A DNA stretch of 64,000 bases, taken from the NCBI GenBank assembly GCA_944392605.1, contig CALXXE010000010.1, forward strand, positions 1 through 64,000. Reading direction: 5' to 3'. The notes under the pieces were generated by a model that ran no database searches, was not told where the DNA came from, and was given only the letters and a program-made list of their open reading frames with translations. Positions 56,211-64,000 of the stretch are shown here, in pieces (the first letter of the stretch is position 1; each line of letters starts with the position of its first letter). The position numbers and the translations under genes are program-made. Source of the DNA: an uncultured Clostridia bacterium (lineage in GTDB: Bacteria > Bacillota > Clostridia > TANB77 > CAG-508).

Positions 56211-56772
56211 TTTTATCCTCTCCTTTTTTCTTGTTTAAGATATATATTATATTTATAATATGTATCATTTTTATCTCAAATATACCTGAAAATTCTATAT
56301 TAACCAGATTTTTATTTAAAAATAATGGTTTTATATTAAATTTTTGATTTTTATAATCTATAACTCTATTTCTTAATATAAATGAAACTAAAGTGCTAAG
56401 TAGTGGAATAATAAATGCTGTAATACTTGCGTTTTCTGTTCCTATTTCTATTTTTAAATTGAATTTTTTTATTATAAATTTACTTTTCTTGGAAACTTCT
56501 TTTATTTTCTTTATACTTATATCTTTTTCTAGTTTTTTAATATCTACTTTTTCTAATTTTTCTTTAAGCTTAAATTTTTTCATCTTATCATCTGTTATCT
56601 TTATTTTTATTATTGGAATCTTTTTTAAAATACATAATTTAAAACTTATTAAATAGTCTTTGTTTACATGTTTTGGCAAAGAAGATATAAACTTAAAGTT
56701 TTCTACTTTAACTCTTATTCTGGAAAATAGTAATAATAAAATTAGTGTTATTACTAAAAAAAGAAAAACCAA
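56164..56772 (-). CDS. DUF2953 protein (YtfI)
   Basis: A 202-residue membrane-anchored protein: N-terminal span (1-17), then a basic and hydrophobic domain (TENASITAFIIPLLSTL and FNIKPLF) seen in YtfI/DUF2953. It has a conserved place before ytfJ. The start is TTG 8 bases after AAGGAGGG. Its 3' end overlaps gerW by 47 bp, so translation is coupled. Function is unknown. Confidence 0.78.
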   Translation of the reverse strand: MVFLFLVITLILLLLFSRIRVKVENFKFISSLPKHVNKDYLISFKLCILKKIPIIKIKITDDKMKKFKLKEKLEKVDIKKLEKDISIKKIKEVSKKSKFIIKKFNLKIEIGTENASITAFIIPLLSTLVSFILRNRVIDYKNQKFNIKPLFLNKNLVNIEFSGIFEIKMIHIINIIYILNKKKGEDKNERTSNRRSYAYSYE

Positions 56773-56846
56773 TATATTTCCCTCCTTCTTAGAGGATTTA
56801 TATTAGTTTTTCCAAAAATTTCTTTTTTAAACATATTTTATTAAAT

Positions 56847-57611
56847 TTATTTATCATTTACAGCTCTTTTATTTGATTTTTTTACTAAGATATCTCCAAA
56901 TAATTCTTCTTGGTCTGTTTCTACTTTACTTCTCCTTGATAATTCCAATAATCCTGAGAAAGCTGTTACGACTTCTTGTTTATTATGTTTCTTTAAAGAA
57001 AATAATTTATTAAATATGAAACTCTTTTGCTTTACCAATACCTTAAACATCTGCCTTACCTTGCTTGCTACTGTGTAATTATCAGTAATTGCTATTTTTT
57101 CAATATTTTTAGCATTTTGATTTATTTTCTGTTCATTTTTTTCTATTACATTTTTATAAATATCTGGTATAACATCCTTATCATAATCTTTTTCTATTTT
57201 TTGTTTTGGAAGTTCTATCTCTTCTGGCAGTTTATAATATCTATTTGAATACTCTATATAATTTTGTTTTAAAACCTTACTTATTTCTTTAAACTTCTTA
57301 TACTCTATAATTCTTCTAATTAATTCTTCTTCTGTTATTTCTTCTTCTTCCTCTTCTTGTTTTGGAAGTAAGTTTTTAGATTTTAAATATAATAATGTAG
57401 ATGCCATGACTAGAAACTCACTTGCTATTTCTAAATTTAGTTTTTCCTGCTCTTTTAAATATTCTATATATTGATCTGTTATTTGACTTAAATTTATATC
57501 ATAAATGTTCATTTTGTTTTTATCTATCAAATGACATAATAAGTCTAATGGTCCTTCAAAATTATCTATTTTAATTGCATATTTTTGTGTTTCTAAAGTT
57601 AGAATTGCCAT
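56847..57611 (-). CDS. scpA: Segregation and condensation protein A
   Basis: A 254-residue kleisin. The N-terminus FEGPLDLLCHLIDKNKMNIYDI is diagnostic, followed by LASEFLVMASTLLYLKSKNLLP and a C-terminal winged-helix with VVTAFSGLLELSRRSKVETDQEE. It bridges the SMC dimer in chromosome condensation. It touches recX (2 bp gap). The partner scpB, usually next, is not between scpA and ytfI, which is 74 bp away. GGAGGAATAAAA precedes the ATG. Confidence 0.96.
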   Translation of the reverse strand: MAILTLETQKYAIKIDNFEGPLDLLCHLIDKNKMNIYDINLSQITDQYIEYLKEQEKLNLEIASEFLVMASTLLYLKSKNLLPKQEEEEEEITEEELIRRIIEYKKFKEISKVLKQNYIEYSNRYYKLPEEIELPKQKIEKDYDKDVIPDIYKNVIEKNEQKINQNAKNIEKIAITDNYTVASKVRQMFKVLVKQKSFIFNKLFSLKKHNKQEVVTAFSGLLELSRRSKVETDQEELFGDILVKKSNKRAVNDK

Positions 57612-57613
57612 TT

Positions 57614-58057
57614 TTATTCCTCCATTGCTTTATTTATGTTTTCAACTTTATATCCTTTTTTTAATAAAAATTGTTTTATCTCATCTTTTTCCATAGAAGT
57701 AGACTTTTTATAAATAATATTTTCAGCAGACTTTGTCTCATAATCTTCTAATTCTTCTTTATTTTCGTAAATATAGTCTTCCACATCATTCTTGCTTAAG
57801 CCTTTTGCTAAAAGCTTATATTTTATTTCTCTTATTGATAAATTTTTTAAAGCTTTAAAATTATTTACAGTTTTTATTATATATTCTTTATCGTCAATAT
57901 AACCTGCTTCTTTTAAATATTCTATTATATCATCTAACATATTTTCTTCTATTGTTTTTTGAAATTTAGTTCTTACTTCTTGTTCAGTTCTTTTTTTATA
58001 CAGAATATATCTTAATACCCTTGTTTTCTCTCTATCAAATTCTTCAATTGTATACAT
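57614..58057 (-). CDS. recX: Regulatory protein RecX
   Basis: A 147-residue RecX. Three helical repeats include RVLRYILYKKRTEQEVRTKF, YLKEAGYIDDKEY and IKYKLLAKGLSKNDVEDYI. RecX limits RecA filament growth. It is shorter than the usual ~200-260 residues of Firmicutes. AGAGGAAAAAT precedes the ATG, which begins 12 bp after the restored stop of the HAD gene. Confidence 0.85.
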   Translation of the reverse strand: MYTIEEFDREKTRVLRYILYKKRTEQEVRTKFQKTIEENMLDDIIEYLKEAGYIDDKEYIIKTVNNFKALKNLSIREIKYKLLAKGLSKNDVEDYIYENKEELEDYETKSAENIIYKKSTSMEKDEIKQFLLKKGYKVENINKAMEE

Positions 58058-58068
58058 ATTTTTCCTCT

Positions 58069-58910
58069 CTATATCTTGATAAATTTATTTATTGCTTCTG
58101 CAAATCCTCCATCTTTTGCAGATTTTTTTGTTACATAAGAAGCTTTTTTATTACCTCTTCATTACTTTCTCCTATTGCAACTCCTACCGCTGCATTTTCT
58201 ATCATATCTATATCATTTATATTATCTCCTATTGCCATAACTTCATTTCTAGATATCTTTAAATAATCACATAATCGTTTTAAAGAATTATATTTTCTAA
58301 TATTATTAGGTTCTATATCTAAGTATTCATATTCTTTGTCTATTGTCTTGTCCTTATACTCATTATATTTGCCTATTCTAGTAACTGTTAAATTGCTTGC
58401 TTTTTTTAGTTCTTGTTTTATTTTAGTCAAATCACTTTCTCCAGATATTATTAATTTTAATACATTTGGCTCATTTTCTTCTATATATTGTTCTAAATCT
58501 TCTACAATTTGAAAATTCACACTATCTTTATATAACACATAATTTCTATATGCTATGTATTTCAAATTACCTTGTACTACTATTTTATTATCTGTATAAA
58601 TATGTATATGTAAATTGTTTTTATTTGCAACATCGATACATTTTTCTATCTCTTCTTTTTTCAGCGTATTTCTTTCGACTTCTTTTCCTATCTTCAAATT
58701 AATAATCTGTGTTCCATTTCCAAAAATCCCATATGTGGCATTTATCTTTTTACAAAGTTCTTTCATAAGCAAATATGTTTTTCCAGTACATATTGTAAAT
58801 ATTACATCTGTTTTATTTAGTTTTTCTATTGCCTCTATATTTTTTGGAGATATTTTATTATCATTATATACTATTGTTCCATCTACATCACTTGCAAGTA
58901 ACTTTATCAT
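58069..58910 (-). pseudogene. Cof-type HAD hydrolase with C-terminal frameshift
   Basis: The frame from the ATG at 58910 has HAD motifs DVDGTIVYND and ICTGKTYLL and GDNINDIDMIENAAVGVAIGES (positions 216-237), then stops early at 58131 after EEVIKKLLM. One missing A in AAAAAA would give KKASYVTKKSAKDGGFAEAINKF and a stop at 58069, the normal C-terminus. So this is one gene with a single A deletion, likely an error or a recent mutation. It sits before recX on the same strand. Substrate unknown. Confidence 0.8.
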
Positions 58911-59007
58911 GACAACCTCTTTGTTAAGTATTTTTTACTATTTTACTATAACTTACCAAAAATATCAAGAAAGTAAAATATCAAAGAAAAAATATTTTAA
59001 AAACCTA

Positions 59008-59075
59008 TTACATAAAAAATTTCTACATGTTATAATAAATAATGGCAAGTAAATAAGCTATAGTATATACAATAG
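59008..59075 (+). promoter_or_regulatory. Promoter and palindromic operator of the DUF2798 gene
   Basis: TTACAT (59008-59013) and TATAAT (59031-59036), spacer 17 bp. Downstream, CTATAGTATATACAATAG (59058-59075) is an 18-bp palindrome with a single mismatched pair, placed in the leader. It fits a dimeric repressor site (TetR-type, for example). Confidence 0.5.
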
Positions 59076-59113
59076 TTTTATTAGTAAGAAATGGAACGAA
59101 AGGAGGAATTATT

Positions 59114-59617
59114 ATGCCAACAAATAAAAAAGAAAGTATAGTATTTGGTATTTGTATGTGTGTAATTATGGTATTTTTCATGGGACTTTTAAACATCTCT
59201 ATTCACTTAGGAGGTTTTAGTTTAAATTCCTTTAAAACTGCCTTAGTTGCTTTTCCTTTAACTTTACTTATAGCCTATATTTTAGAAACATTTATTATAG
59301 GAAAAGTTAATCACATATTACTTGCAAAATTCGTAAGAAAAGATGATAGTAAAAATGCATACATCTTATTTAATTGTTTCTTTATTGTTACTATGATGTC
59401 TCTTGTTATGACTATAATTGGTGGTTTTCTTGGTGGAGATAACTTACAAACAATATTTACAGAATTTTTCATTAGATGGCCTAGAAACTTCTGTGCAGCA
59501 TTTTTCTTAAATATTTTAGTTGCTGGACCAATTAGTAGATTTGTTTTAAAATTTATGCAAATCCATTATCAAAAAGTAGAAGTTACAGAGGAAATTAATG
59601 AAAAAGAAACTATATAA
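59114..59617 (+). CDS. DUF2798-family membrane protein
   Basis: A 167-residue protein with four spans. The family pattern is IVFGICMCVIMVFFMGLLN at the start, then FPLTLLIAYILETF, FNCFFIVTMMSLVMTIIG and RNFCAAFFLNILVAGPISR. Function is unknown. AAAGGAGGAATTATT precedes the ATG. It is convergent with recA. Confidence 0.8.
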   Translation: MPTNKKESIVFGICMCVIMVFFMGLLNISIHLGGFSLNSFKTALVAFPLTLLIAYILETFIIGKVNHILLAKFVRKDDSKNAYILFNCFFIVTMMSLVMTIIGGFLGGDNLQTIFTEFFIRWPRNFCAAFFLNILVAGPISRFVLKFMQIHYQKVEVTEEINEKETI

Positions 59618-59620
59618 GAA

Positions 59621-59660
59621 AAAATACACTTATATCAATTTTAATAAGTGTATTTTTTCT
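59621..59660. terminator. Bidirectional terminator between DUF2798 and recA
   Basis: AAAATACACTTA (59621-59632) pairs with TAAGTGTATTTT (59645-59656), with A- and T-tracts. It lies between the two convergent stops. Confidence 0.8.
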
Positions 59661-59670
59661 TTTTTATATT

Positions 59671-60720
59671 CTATTCATCATCGTCTTCTTCTTTGCTTGG
59701 TAAATCCTCACCTAAACTTTGTTCAAAAGCTTTAGCAAAGTTTTCTCTTACTTTTCCTTCAATTTCATCTAATATTTCTGGATTTTCTTTTAAGTATTTT
59801 TTAACGTTTTCTCTACCTTGTCCGATTCTTTCTCCATTATAGCTAAACCAAGAGCCTGCCTTTTCAACAATATCTAAGTTAACTGCCATATCCAAAATAT
59901 TTCCTTCTTTAGAAATACCTTGTCCATATACAACATCAAATTCAGCCTCTCTAAATGGTGGAGCAACTTTGTTTTTAACTACTTTAACACGAACTCTATT
60001 TCCTTTAATTTCTCCATCTTGTTTAATATTTTCTATTCTTCTTATATCCATTCTAACAGAAGCATAGAATTTTAAAGCACGTCCACCTGTTGTTGTTTCT
60101 GGATTTCCAAACATAACTCCAATTTTTTCTCTTAATTGGTTTATAAATATTAAAACTGTTTTAGATTTATTAATAGCTCCAGCAAGTTTTCTTAATGCTT
60201 GAGACATAAGTCTTGCTTGAAGTCCCATATGAGAATCTCCCATATCTCCATCTATTTCTGCTTTAGGAACTAATGCTGCAACAGAGTCTACAACTACTAC
60301 ATCTAATGCTCCACTTCTTATTAAACTTTCTGTAATTTCTAATGCTTGTTCACCTGTATCTGGTTGTGAAACAATTAAATCATCTATATCTACACCTAAT
60401 TTTCTTGCATAAACTGGATCTAAAGCATGCTCTGCATCTATAAATGCTGCTTCTCCTCCCATTTTTTGTGCTTCTGCTATTATATGTAATGCTAATGTCG
60501 TTTTACCAGAAGATTCTGGTCCAAATATTTCTATAATTCTACCTCTTGGAACTCCTCCTATACCTAATGCTATATCTAAACTTAAAGCTCCAGTTGGTAT
60601 TGCCTCTACTTCCATAGCTTTAAAATCTCCAAGTTTCATTACTGAACCTTTTCCAAATTGTTTTTCTATTTGGCTCATAGCCACCTCTAAAGCTTTCTTC
60701 TTTTCTGCGTTCTCTTCCAT
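59671..60720 (-). CDS. recA: Recombinase RecA
   Basis: A 349-residue RecA of normal length. Walker A is GPESSGKTT (about 65-73), Walker B is [10 protein letters not shown]; other landmarks are [14 protein letters not shown] and [11 protein letters not shown]. The acidic tail ends KEEDDDE. It drives homologous recombination and SOS induction. AAGGAGGAAAAATA precedes the ATG. Confidence 0.99.
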   Translation of the reverse strand: MEENAEKKKALEVAMSQIEKQFGKGSVMKLGDFKAMEVEAIPTGALSLDIALGIGGVPRGRIIEIFGPESSGKTTLALHIIAEAQKMGGEAAFIDAEHALDPVYARKLGVDIDDLIVSQPDTGEQALEITESLIRSGALDVVVVDSVAALVPKAEIDGDMGDSHMGLQARLMSQALRKLAGAINKSKTVLIFINQLREKIGVMFGNPETTTGGRALKFYASVRMDIRRIENIKQDGEIKGNRVRVKVVKNKVAPPFREAEFDVVYGQGISKEGNILDMAVNLDIVEKAGSWFSYNGERIGQGRENVKKYLKENPEILDEIEGKVRENFAKAFEQSLGEDLPSKEEDDDE

Positions 60721-60743
60721 TATTTTTCCTCCTTAATTTTATT

Positions 60744-60792
60744 GAACTTTTGTTTGATATTGTTATTATATACCAAATATTTGTTTTGTCAA
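60744..60792 (-). promoter_or_regulatory. recA promoter with SOS-box-like site
   Basis: On the minus strand TTGACA (60787-60792) and TATAAT (60765-60770), 16-bp spacer. Just downstream lies the palindromic AAACAAAAGTTC, i.e. GAAC-N4-GTTT on plus (60744-60755), close to the LexA box GAAC-N4-GTTC with one mismatch. Regulation by LexA is expected for recA but weakly supported here. Confidence 0.45.
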
Positions 60793-60818
60793 TAACTTTT
60801 TTAAATTTTTTTTATTTT

Positions 60819-62405
60819 TTATTTATACCATCCTTCAATTCCATAAAATTGATTAAACCATGTTGGTGTTATCTCTCCCACTAGACTTGAACTATAAGCA
60901 ATTGTATATTTGTTATTATAAAGGCTTATATATGGCATATCAGTTTTATAAATTTCTGCTAATCTTTGGTAATCTTGTAATAATACATTTTCATCTGTTG
61001 TATTTTTCGTTTCATTTAATAGGTTTGTTACTTCTTCATTTGTATAATTTGCAATATTACCTTCTCCGAAAAAAGTATCTAAATTTGGACTTGGTGATAA
61101 TGTCATACTACATAAAGCAATATCATAATCTCTACTATTTATTGCATTATTATATTGTTCATCAGTTGCTTGTACTATGTTTATTATAATACCTTGTGCT
61201 TCTAATTGTGATTCTATATTTTGAGCAACAGCAACTTTGCTACTATCACTTGCTCTTACCAATAAATTAAGTTCTATTCTCACTGTTCTTCTATTTTCCG
61301 TCTTTTGCCAAGAACCACTTCTTAAAGTCCAACCAGCATCTGTTAATTCTTTGTTTGCCTGCTCTGTATTATATCCACTACTTGTGTCTTGATTTTGACC
61401 AAGCCAATTGCCATAGTCAAGAGGGAAACTACTCGTAATACATTTACTATTTAAAGCATTTGTATTCATATTATCTTTATCTATTGAATAAGAAATCGCT
61501 TTTCTTACTTCTGGTCTACTTAATAGGTTATTAGACATATTAAAAGCTAAAAATGTATGCTCTCTTCCTTTTATTTCTCTTGGTGTATATCCAATTGTTC
61601 CTATATAATCTTGAATATTTTCATTATCTGTTGCAATTAAGTCTAAACTTCCAACTTTAAAGCTATTATATAATTCTCCAACAGAAGAATATAAATTAGC
61701 AGTAATTGTTTCTAATACGCTATCTTTTTCTTTATTCCAATAACTAGTGTTTTTGGATAATGTTATATAAGATGCTTGTACATCCGTTATTTTAAACATA
61801 CCCGTTCCTACAGGAGAACTGTTTTTGCTACTTGTTGCAAAATCTTCTCCTTGATAATACACACTTGATAAAATTGGAAATGTTAGATTATATTCAAAGA
61901 AAGGAATATCGCTATCTAAATTTATTCTTATAGTATAATCATCTATAATATCTACACCAACAACATTTTGAACATTTGCAGAATAAATTGTATCTGAATC
62001 TTTTAACCTATCTATTGTAAACTTTACATCTTCTGCTGTAAATGCCTGTCCATCAGACCATCTTACATTCTCTCTTAATTTAATTAAATATGAATTACCA
62101 CTCTCTTTTGCCCATTCTGTTGCCAAACATGGTTCTGCTTTATAATCAGATGTTAAATTTACTAAAGGATCATATATTAACTTAGTAATATTCTGAACAT
62201 TTTTATTTTTGCTAAGAATAGGGTTTATCGTATCAAGTTCTGCTATTCCTAGTTTTAATTCCTTTACTCTATCATCTTGATTACTTGCAGTATATTCCTC
62301 TTCTTGCCTTTTTACTTCTTCATCTTGTCTAATTATATATATTGCAATTCCTAAAATTAAAATAATAAATAAAACAAAAACATATTTAATCCAATTTGAT
62401 TTCAT
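60819..62405 (-). CDS. Family 5 (peptide-type) solute-binding protein, membrane anchored
   Basis: A 528-residue extracellular binding protein. An N-terminal anchor (about 8-26) has no lipobox Cys. Conserved parts are YDPLVNLTSDYKAEPCLATEW, WSDGQAFTAEDVKFTIDRL and ISYSIDKDNMNTNAL. The fold is that of OppA/DppA-like peptide or nickel binders; no permease or ATPase is nearby. It lies between spoVS and recA on the same strand. GAGGTGAATT precedes the ATG. Confidence 0.85.
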   Translation of the reverse strand: MKSNWIKYVFVLFIILILGIAIYIIRQDEEVKRQEEEYTASNQDDRVKELKLGIAELDTINPILSKNKNVQNITKLIYDPLVNLTSDYKAEPCLATEWAKESGNSYLIKLRENVRWSDGQAFTAEDVKFTIDRLKDSDTIYSANVQNVVGVDIIDDYTIRINLDSDIPFFEYNLTFPILSSVYYQGEDFATSSKNSSPVGTGMFKITDVQASYITLSKNTSYWNKEKDSVLETITANLYSSVGELYNSFKVGSLDLIATDNENIQDYIGTIGYTPREIKGREHTFLAFNMSNNLLSRPEVRKAISYSIDKDNMNTNALNSKCITSSFPLDYGNWLGQNQDTSSGYNTEQANKELTDAGWTLRSGSWQKTENRRTVRIELNLLVRASDSSKVAVAQNIESQLEAQGIIINIVQATDEQYNNAINSRDYDIALCSMTLSPSPNLDTFFGEGNIANYTNEEVTNLLNETKNTTDENVLLQDYQRLAEIYKTDMPYISLYNNKYTIAYSSSLVGEITPTWFNQFYGIEGWYK

Positions 62406-62498
62406 AATTCACCTCTGTACATAAGTATAATACATTAATTTAATAAAAATTTCAAGTGATATTATAATTTGAAAAAATTTTTATATTAAAAAACAAAA

Positions 62499-62520
62499 AC
62501 AGGCTAGTTTTATAGCCTGT
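62499..62520 (-). terminator. Terminator of spoVS
   Basis: ACAGGCTA pairs with TAGCCTGT (62499-62520), with a T-rich run on the minus strand. It follows the spoVS stop by 15 bp. Confidence 0.75.
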
Positions 62521-62535
62521 AATTATATTTCCTTA

Positions 62536-62799
62536 TTAACTTCTTGATTCAACAATTAGTTTTATTCCTGTTCTGTCTTCTCCTTCCACTTCAACTTCTG
62601 CAAATGCCGGAATACAAACTAAATCAACTCCTGATGGTGCTACGAACCCTCTTGCGATTGCCACTGCTTTTACCGCTTGATTCAATGCTCCTGCTCCAAT
62701 TGCTTGCATCTCTGCTCTGTTTGATTCTTTTACCAATCCAGCAATTGCTCCTGCTACTGAATTTGGATTTGATTTTGATGAAATTTTTAAAATTTCCAT
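62536..62799 (-). CDS. spoVS: Stage V sporulation protein S
   Basis: An 87-residue SpoVS, almost identical in length to Bacillus. The pattern is MEILKISSKSNPNSVAGAI, GAGALNQAVKAVAIARGFVA and GIKLIVESRS. It is a small Alba-like protein needed for normal timing of septation and spore wall. It follows ymdB as in Bacillus. GGAGGCAAAAGAAA precedes the ATG. Confidence 0.98.
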   Translation of the reverse strand: MEILKISSKSNPNSVAGAIAGLVKESNRAEMQAIGAGALNQAVKAVAIARGFVAPSGVDLVCIPAFAEVEVEGEDRTGIKLIVESRS

Positions 62800-62850
62800 T
62801 TTCTTTTGCCTCCTATAATTTTATTTTTGTTGTTGCAACTTTTACAATTT

Positions 62851-62936
62851 GTATTTTACAATATTTGGAAATAATTGTAAATACTTTTCTGGAAATTTTT
62901 AGGAGATTTCATCGCAATATATCTTATTTTTCGACA
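62851..62936 (-). promoter_or_regulatory. Regulatory region upstream of spoVS
   Basis: An imperfect 34-bp palindrome at 62851-62884 (GTATTTTACAAT...ATTGTAAATAC) lies about 52-85 bp before the spoVS start. TGTCGAA on the minus strand (62930-62936) matches the Spo0A box core. Both are candidate control sites of spoVS. Confidence 0.35.
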
Positions 62937-62944
62937 ATAAGATA

Positions 62945-63715
62945 TTACAATCTAATTCTTTTTATATTTTTCACTTTATTTGTATTATTATCTACATCGA
63001 ACACAACACCATTTAATATTGTTTCTCCTTGTGCAATTCTATATCTTTCAGGAAGTGTTGTCTCAAATCTCTTTATAGACACTGACACGTCCATACCTAT
63101 AACAGATTTCTTAGGCCCTGTCATACCTATATCTGTTATATATGCTGTTCCATGTTCTAAAATAGTTTCATCCGCTGTTTGTACATGTGTATGTGTCCCA
63201 AAAATTGCTGTTACTTTTCCATCTAAATAATATCCAAGTGCTATTTTTTCTGCTGTTGCTTCTGCATGAAAATCTATTATTATCATATCTGCTTTATCTT
63301 TTATTTCTTCTATTATATCTTTTGCAATCAAAAATGGATTTTCTGATAATACATTTACATCTACTCTTCCTATTAAATTTATTACTGCAATTTTTTTGTT
63401 CATGCAATCATAAATGTTATAACCTTTACCTGGAACTCCTTTAGCATAATTTGCTGGTCTTAATAACTTTGGATGTTCTATAAATTTAAAAATATCTTTC
63501 TTTCCCCATGTATGATTTCCCATTGTTATTACATCTACATTTTCTTCTAATATATCATCAAAATTCTTTTTAGTTATTCCCATTCCTTCTCCAGCATTTT
63601 CACCGTTTACTATCACAAAATCAATTTTTTCTTGTTCTCTTATTTTAGTAAGTTCAGATTTAAGTTTTTTAACTCCTGCAGACCCTACTAAATCTCCTAT
63701 TGCTAATATTTTCAT
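62945..63715 (-). CDS. ymdB: YmdB-like metallophosphoesterase (TIGR00282)
   Basis: A 256-residue phosphoesterase. Motifs are GDLVGSAG, NGENAGEGMGI, GNHTWGKKD, DFHAEATAEK and GTHTHVQTAD. YmdB binds iron and hydrolyses 2',3'-cyclic nucleotides; in Bacillus it switches motility and biofilm. The start at 63715 follows AGAAGGATATTTAT; upstream in-frame starts are not supported. It precedes spoVS. The rny gene usual in front is not here. Confidence 0.95.
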   Translation of the reverse strand: MKILAIGDLVGSAGVKKLKSELTKIREQEKIDFVIVNGENAGEGMGITKKNFDDILEENVDVITMGNHTWGKKDIFKFIEHPKLLRPANYAKGVPGKGYNIYDCMNKKIAVINLIGRVDVNVLSENPFLIAKDIIEEIKDKADMIIIDFHAEATAEKIALGYYLDGKVTAIFGTHTHVQTADETILEHGTAYITDIGMTGPKKSVIGMDVSVSIKRFETTLPERYRIAQGETILNGVVFDVDNNTNKVKNIKRIRL

Positions 63716-63812
63716 ATAAATATCCTTCTTTCTAAAATAAATTACCTTTAATATGATACTATAAATATAAAAAATAATCAAATATTTAAACAAATTTAAT
63801 GTTTCACTATTT

Positions 63813-63960
63813 TTGATTATATTTACATTTTATGATATAATTAATAGTAGGCTACATGTTGTAGAAAGGAGAAATTATGTAGCATCTTTGTTTTTTCTTG
63901 TAGCTATTGCTACTCTCGAACAAAAAAGATACCTATTTTATAATAAAGTAAGGAGCACTT
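63813..63960 (+). promoter_or_regulatory. Promoter and structured leader with start-stop site
   Basis: TTGATT (63813-63818) and TATAAT (63836-63841), 17-bp spacer. The ~110-base leader has GCTACAT (63851-63857) pairing with ATGTAGC (63877-63883), followed by a T-rich run; within the stem AAAGGAG precedes ATG TAG, a minimal start-stop frame. A second part, TAGCTATTGCTA, follows. It could be an attenuator for the gene starting at 63961. Confidence 0.5.
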
Positions 63961-64000
63961 ATGCTAAAATACATTACTCGCGAACCCGTAGAACATGATG
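63961..64000 (+). CDS. 5' end of an unknown gene (partial)
   Basis: ATG at 63961 eight bases after AAGGAG, open to the window end. The 13 visible residues (MLKYITREPVEHD) do not identify a family. It is preceded by a strong promoter and a structured leader and is divergent from ymdB. Confidence 0.5.
   Translation, partial: MLKYITREPVEHD

Noticed and set aside
63813..63998. Plus-strand frame of about 61 residues across the leader at the right edge
   Set aside because: It overlaps the promoter and leader, has no ribosome site, and the ATG at 63961 with AAGGAG in another frame is better supported.

Overview
The window is a very AT-rich stretch of a spore-forming, low-G+C Gram-positive bacterium, most likely an uncultured gut Clostridia lineage. 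The evidence is a large set of sporulation genes (spoVFB, sigH, cotJABC, gerW/ytfJ, spoVS, ymdB, a GH18 cortex-lytic-type protein, a DacF-like carboxypeptidase), Gram-positive surface functions (class A PBP, sortase plus LPSTG protein, SipW-type signal peptidase, VanW and VanZ proteins), a T-box in front of thrS and frequent GTG/TTG starts behind strong AGGAGG sites. Most genes lie on the minus strand.

Layout. 1-5150: accessory DNA with two imperfect copies of a ~390-bp non-coding repeat, a VanZ protein, an unknown membrane protein, a DUF4143-type ATPase with a perfect inverted repeat over its promoter, and a candidate PD-(D/E)XK nuclease. 5400-15000: class A PBP, Xer-type recombinase, a CmpB-pepF-amidohydrolase operon, a Fic-like protein lacking the motif histidine, dipicolinate synthase subunit B, a short pyrophosphatase and a methyltransferase. 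15000-23400: MOP flippase, a frameshifted pilin-like surface protein, MBL and HAD hydrolases, signal peptidase, MFS transporter, sortase and its likely LPSTG substrate. 23500-33000: ychF, thrS with T-box, divergent tRNA-Thr, a tail-less FtsZ, sigH, GH18, AlkD. 33000-44400: CPBP and PHP proteins, decayed RhuM, cotJABC, TetR, rpmF, frameshifted asnB, and a phage/defence-type remnant area (SIR2/AbiH-like fragment, dinD, ORF6N remnant). 44400-64000: ECF sigma/anti-sigma pair, glycosyltransferase, miaB-HTH-mutS, rpmE, VanW, dacF, then gerW/ytfI/scpA/recX/HAD, recA, a solute-binding protein, spoVS and ymdB.

How the genes work together. SigH, SpoVS, YmdB, GerW, CotJABC, SpoVFB and the peptidoglycan enzymes form a dispersed sporulation set; candidate mother-cell sigma -10 elements (CATATGATA, CATATAATA) precede spoVFB and cotJA. 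The order ymdB-spoVS-(SBP)-recA and recX-scpA-ytfI-ytfJ-dacF resembles Firmicutes neighbourhoods, but scpB is missing from its usual place.

Six loci carry frameshifts. Several involve one missing A in an A-run (HAD, SIR2-like, RhuM) and others an extra C before GG (asnB, pilin-like gene twice). That recurrence raises the possibility of systematic sequence errors, so asnB and the HAD gene may be intact in the organism. The RhuM and ORF6N copies look truly decayed, because they carry additional stops or truncations. No CRISPR array, rRNA, insertion sequence or reverse transcriptase was seen. No single clear new system was found; the best leads are the repeat-flanked cassette at the left end, the four-HTH protein between miaB and mutS, the tail-less FtsZ and the leader at the right edge.
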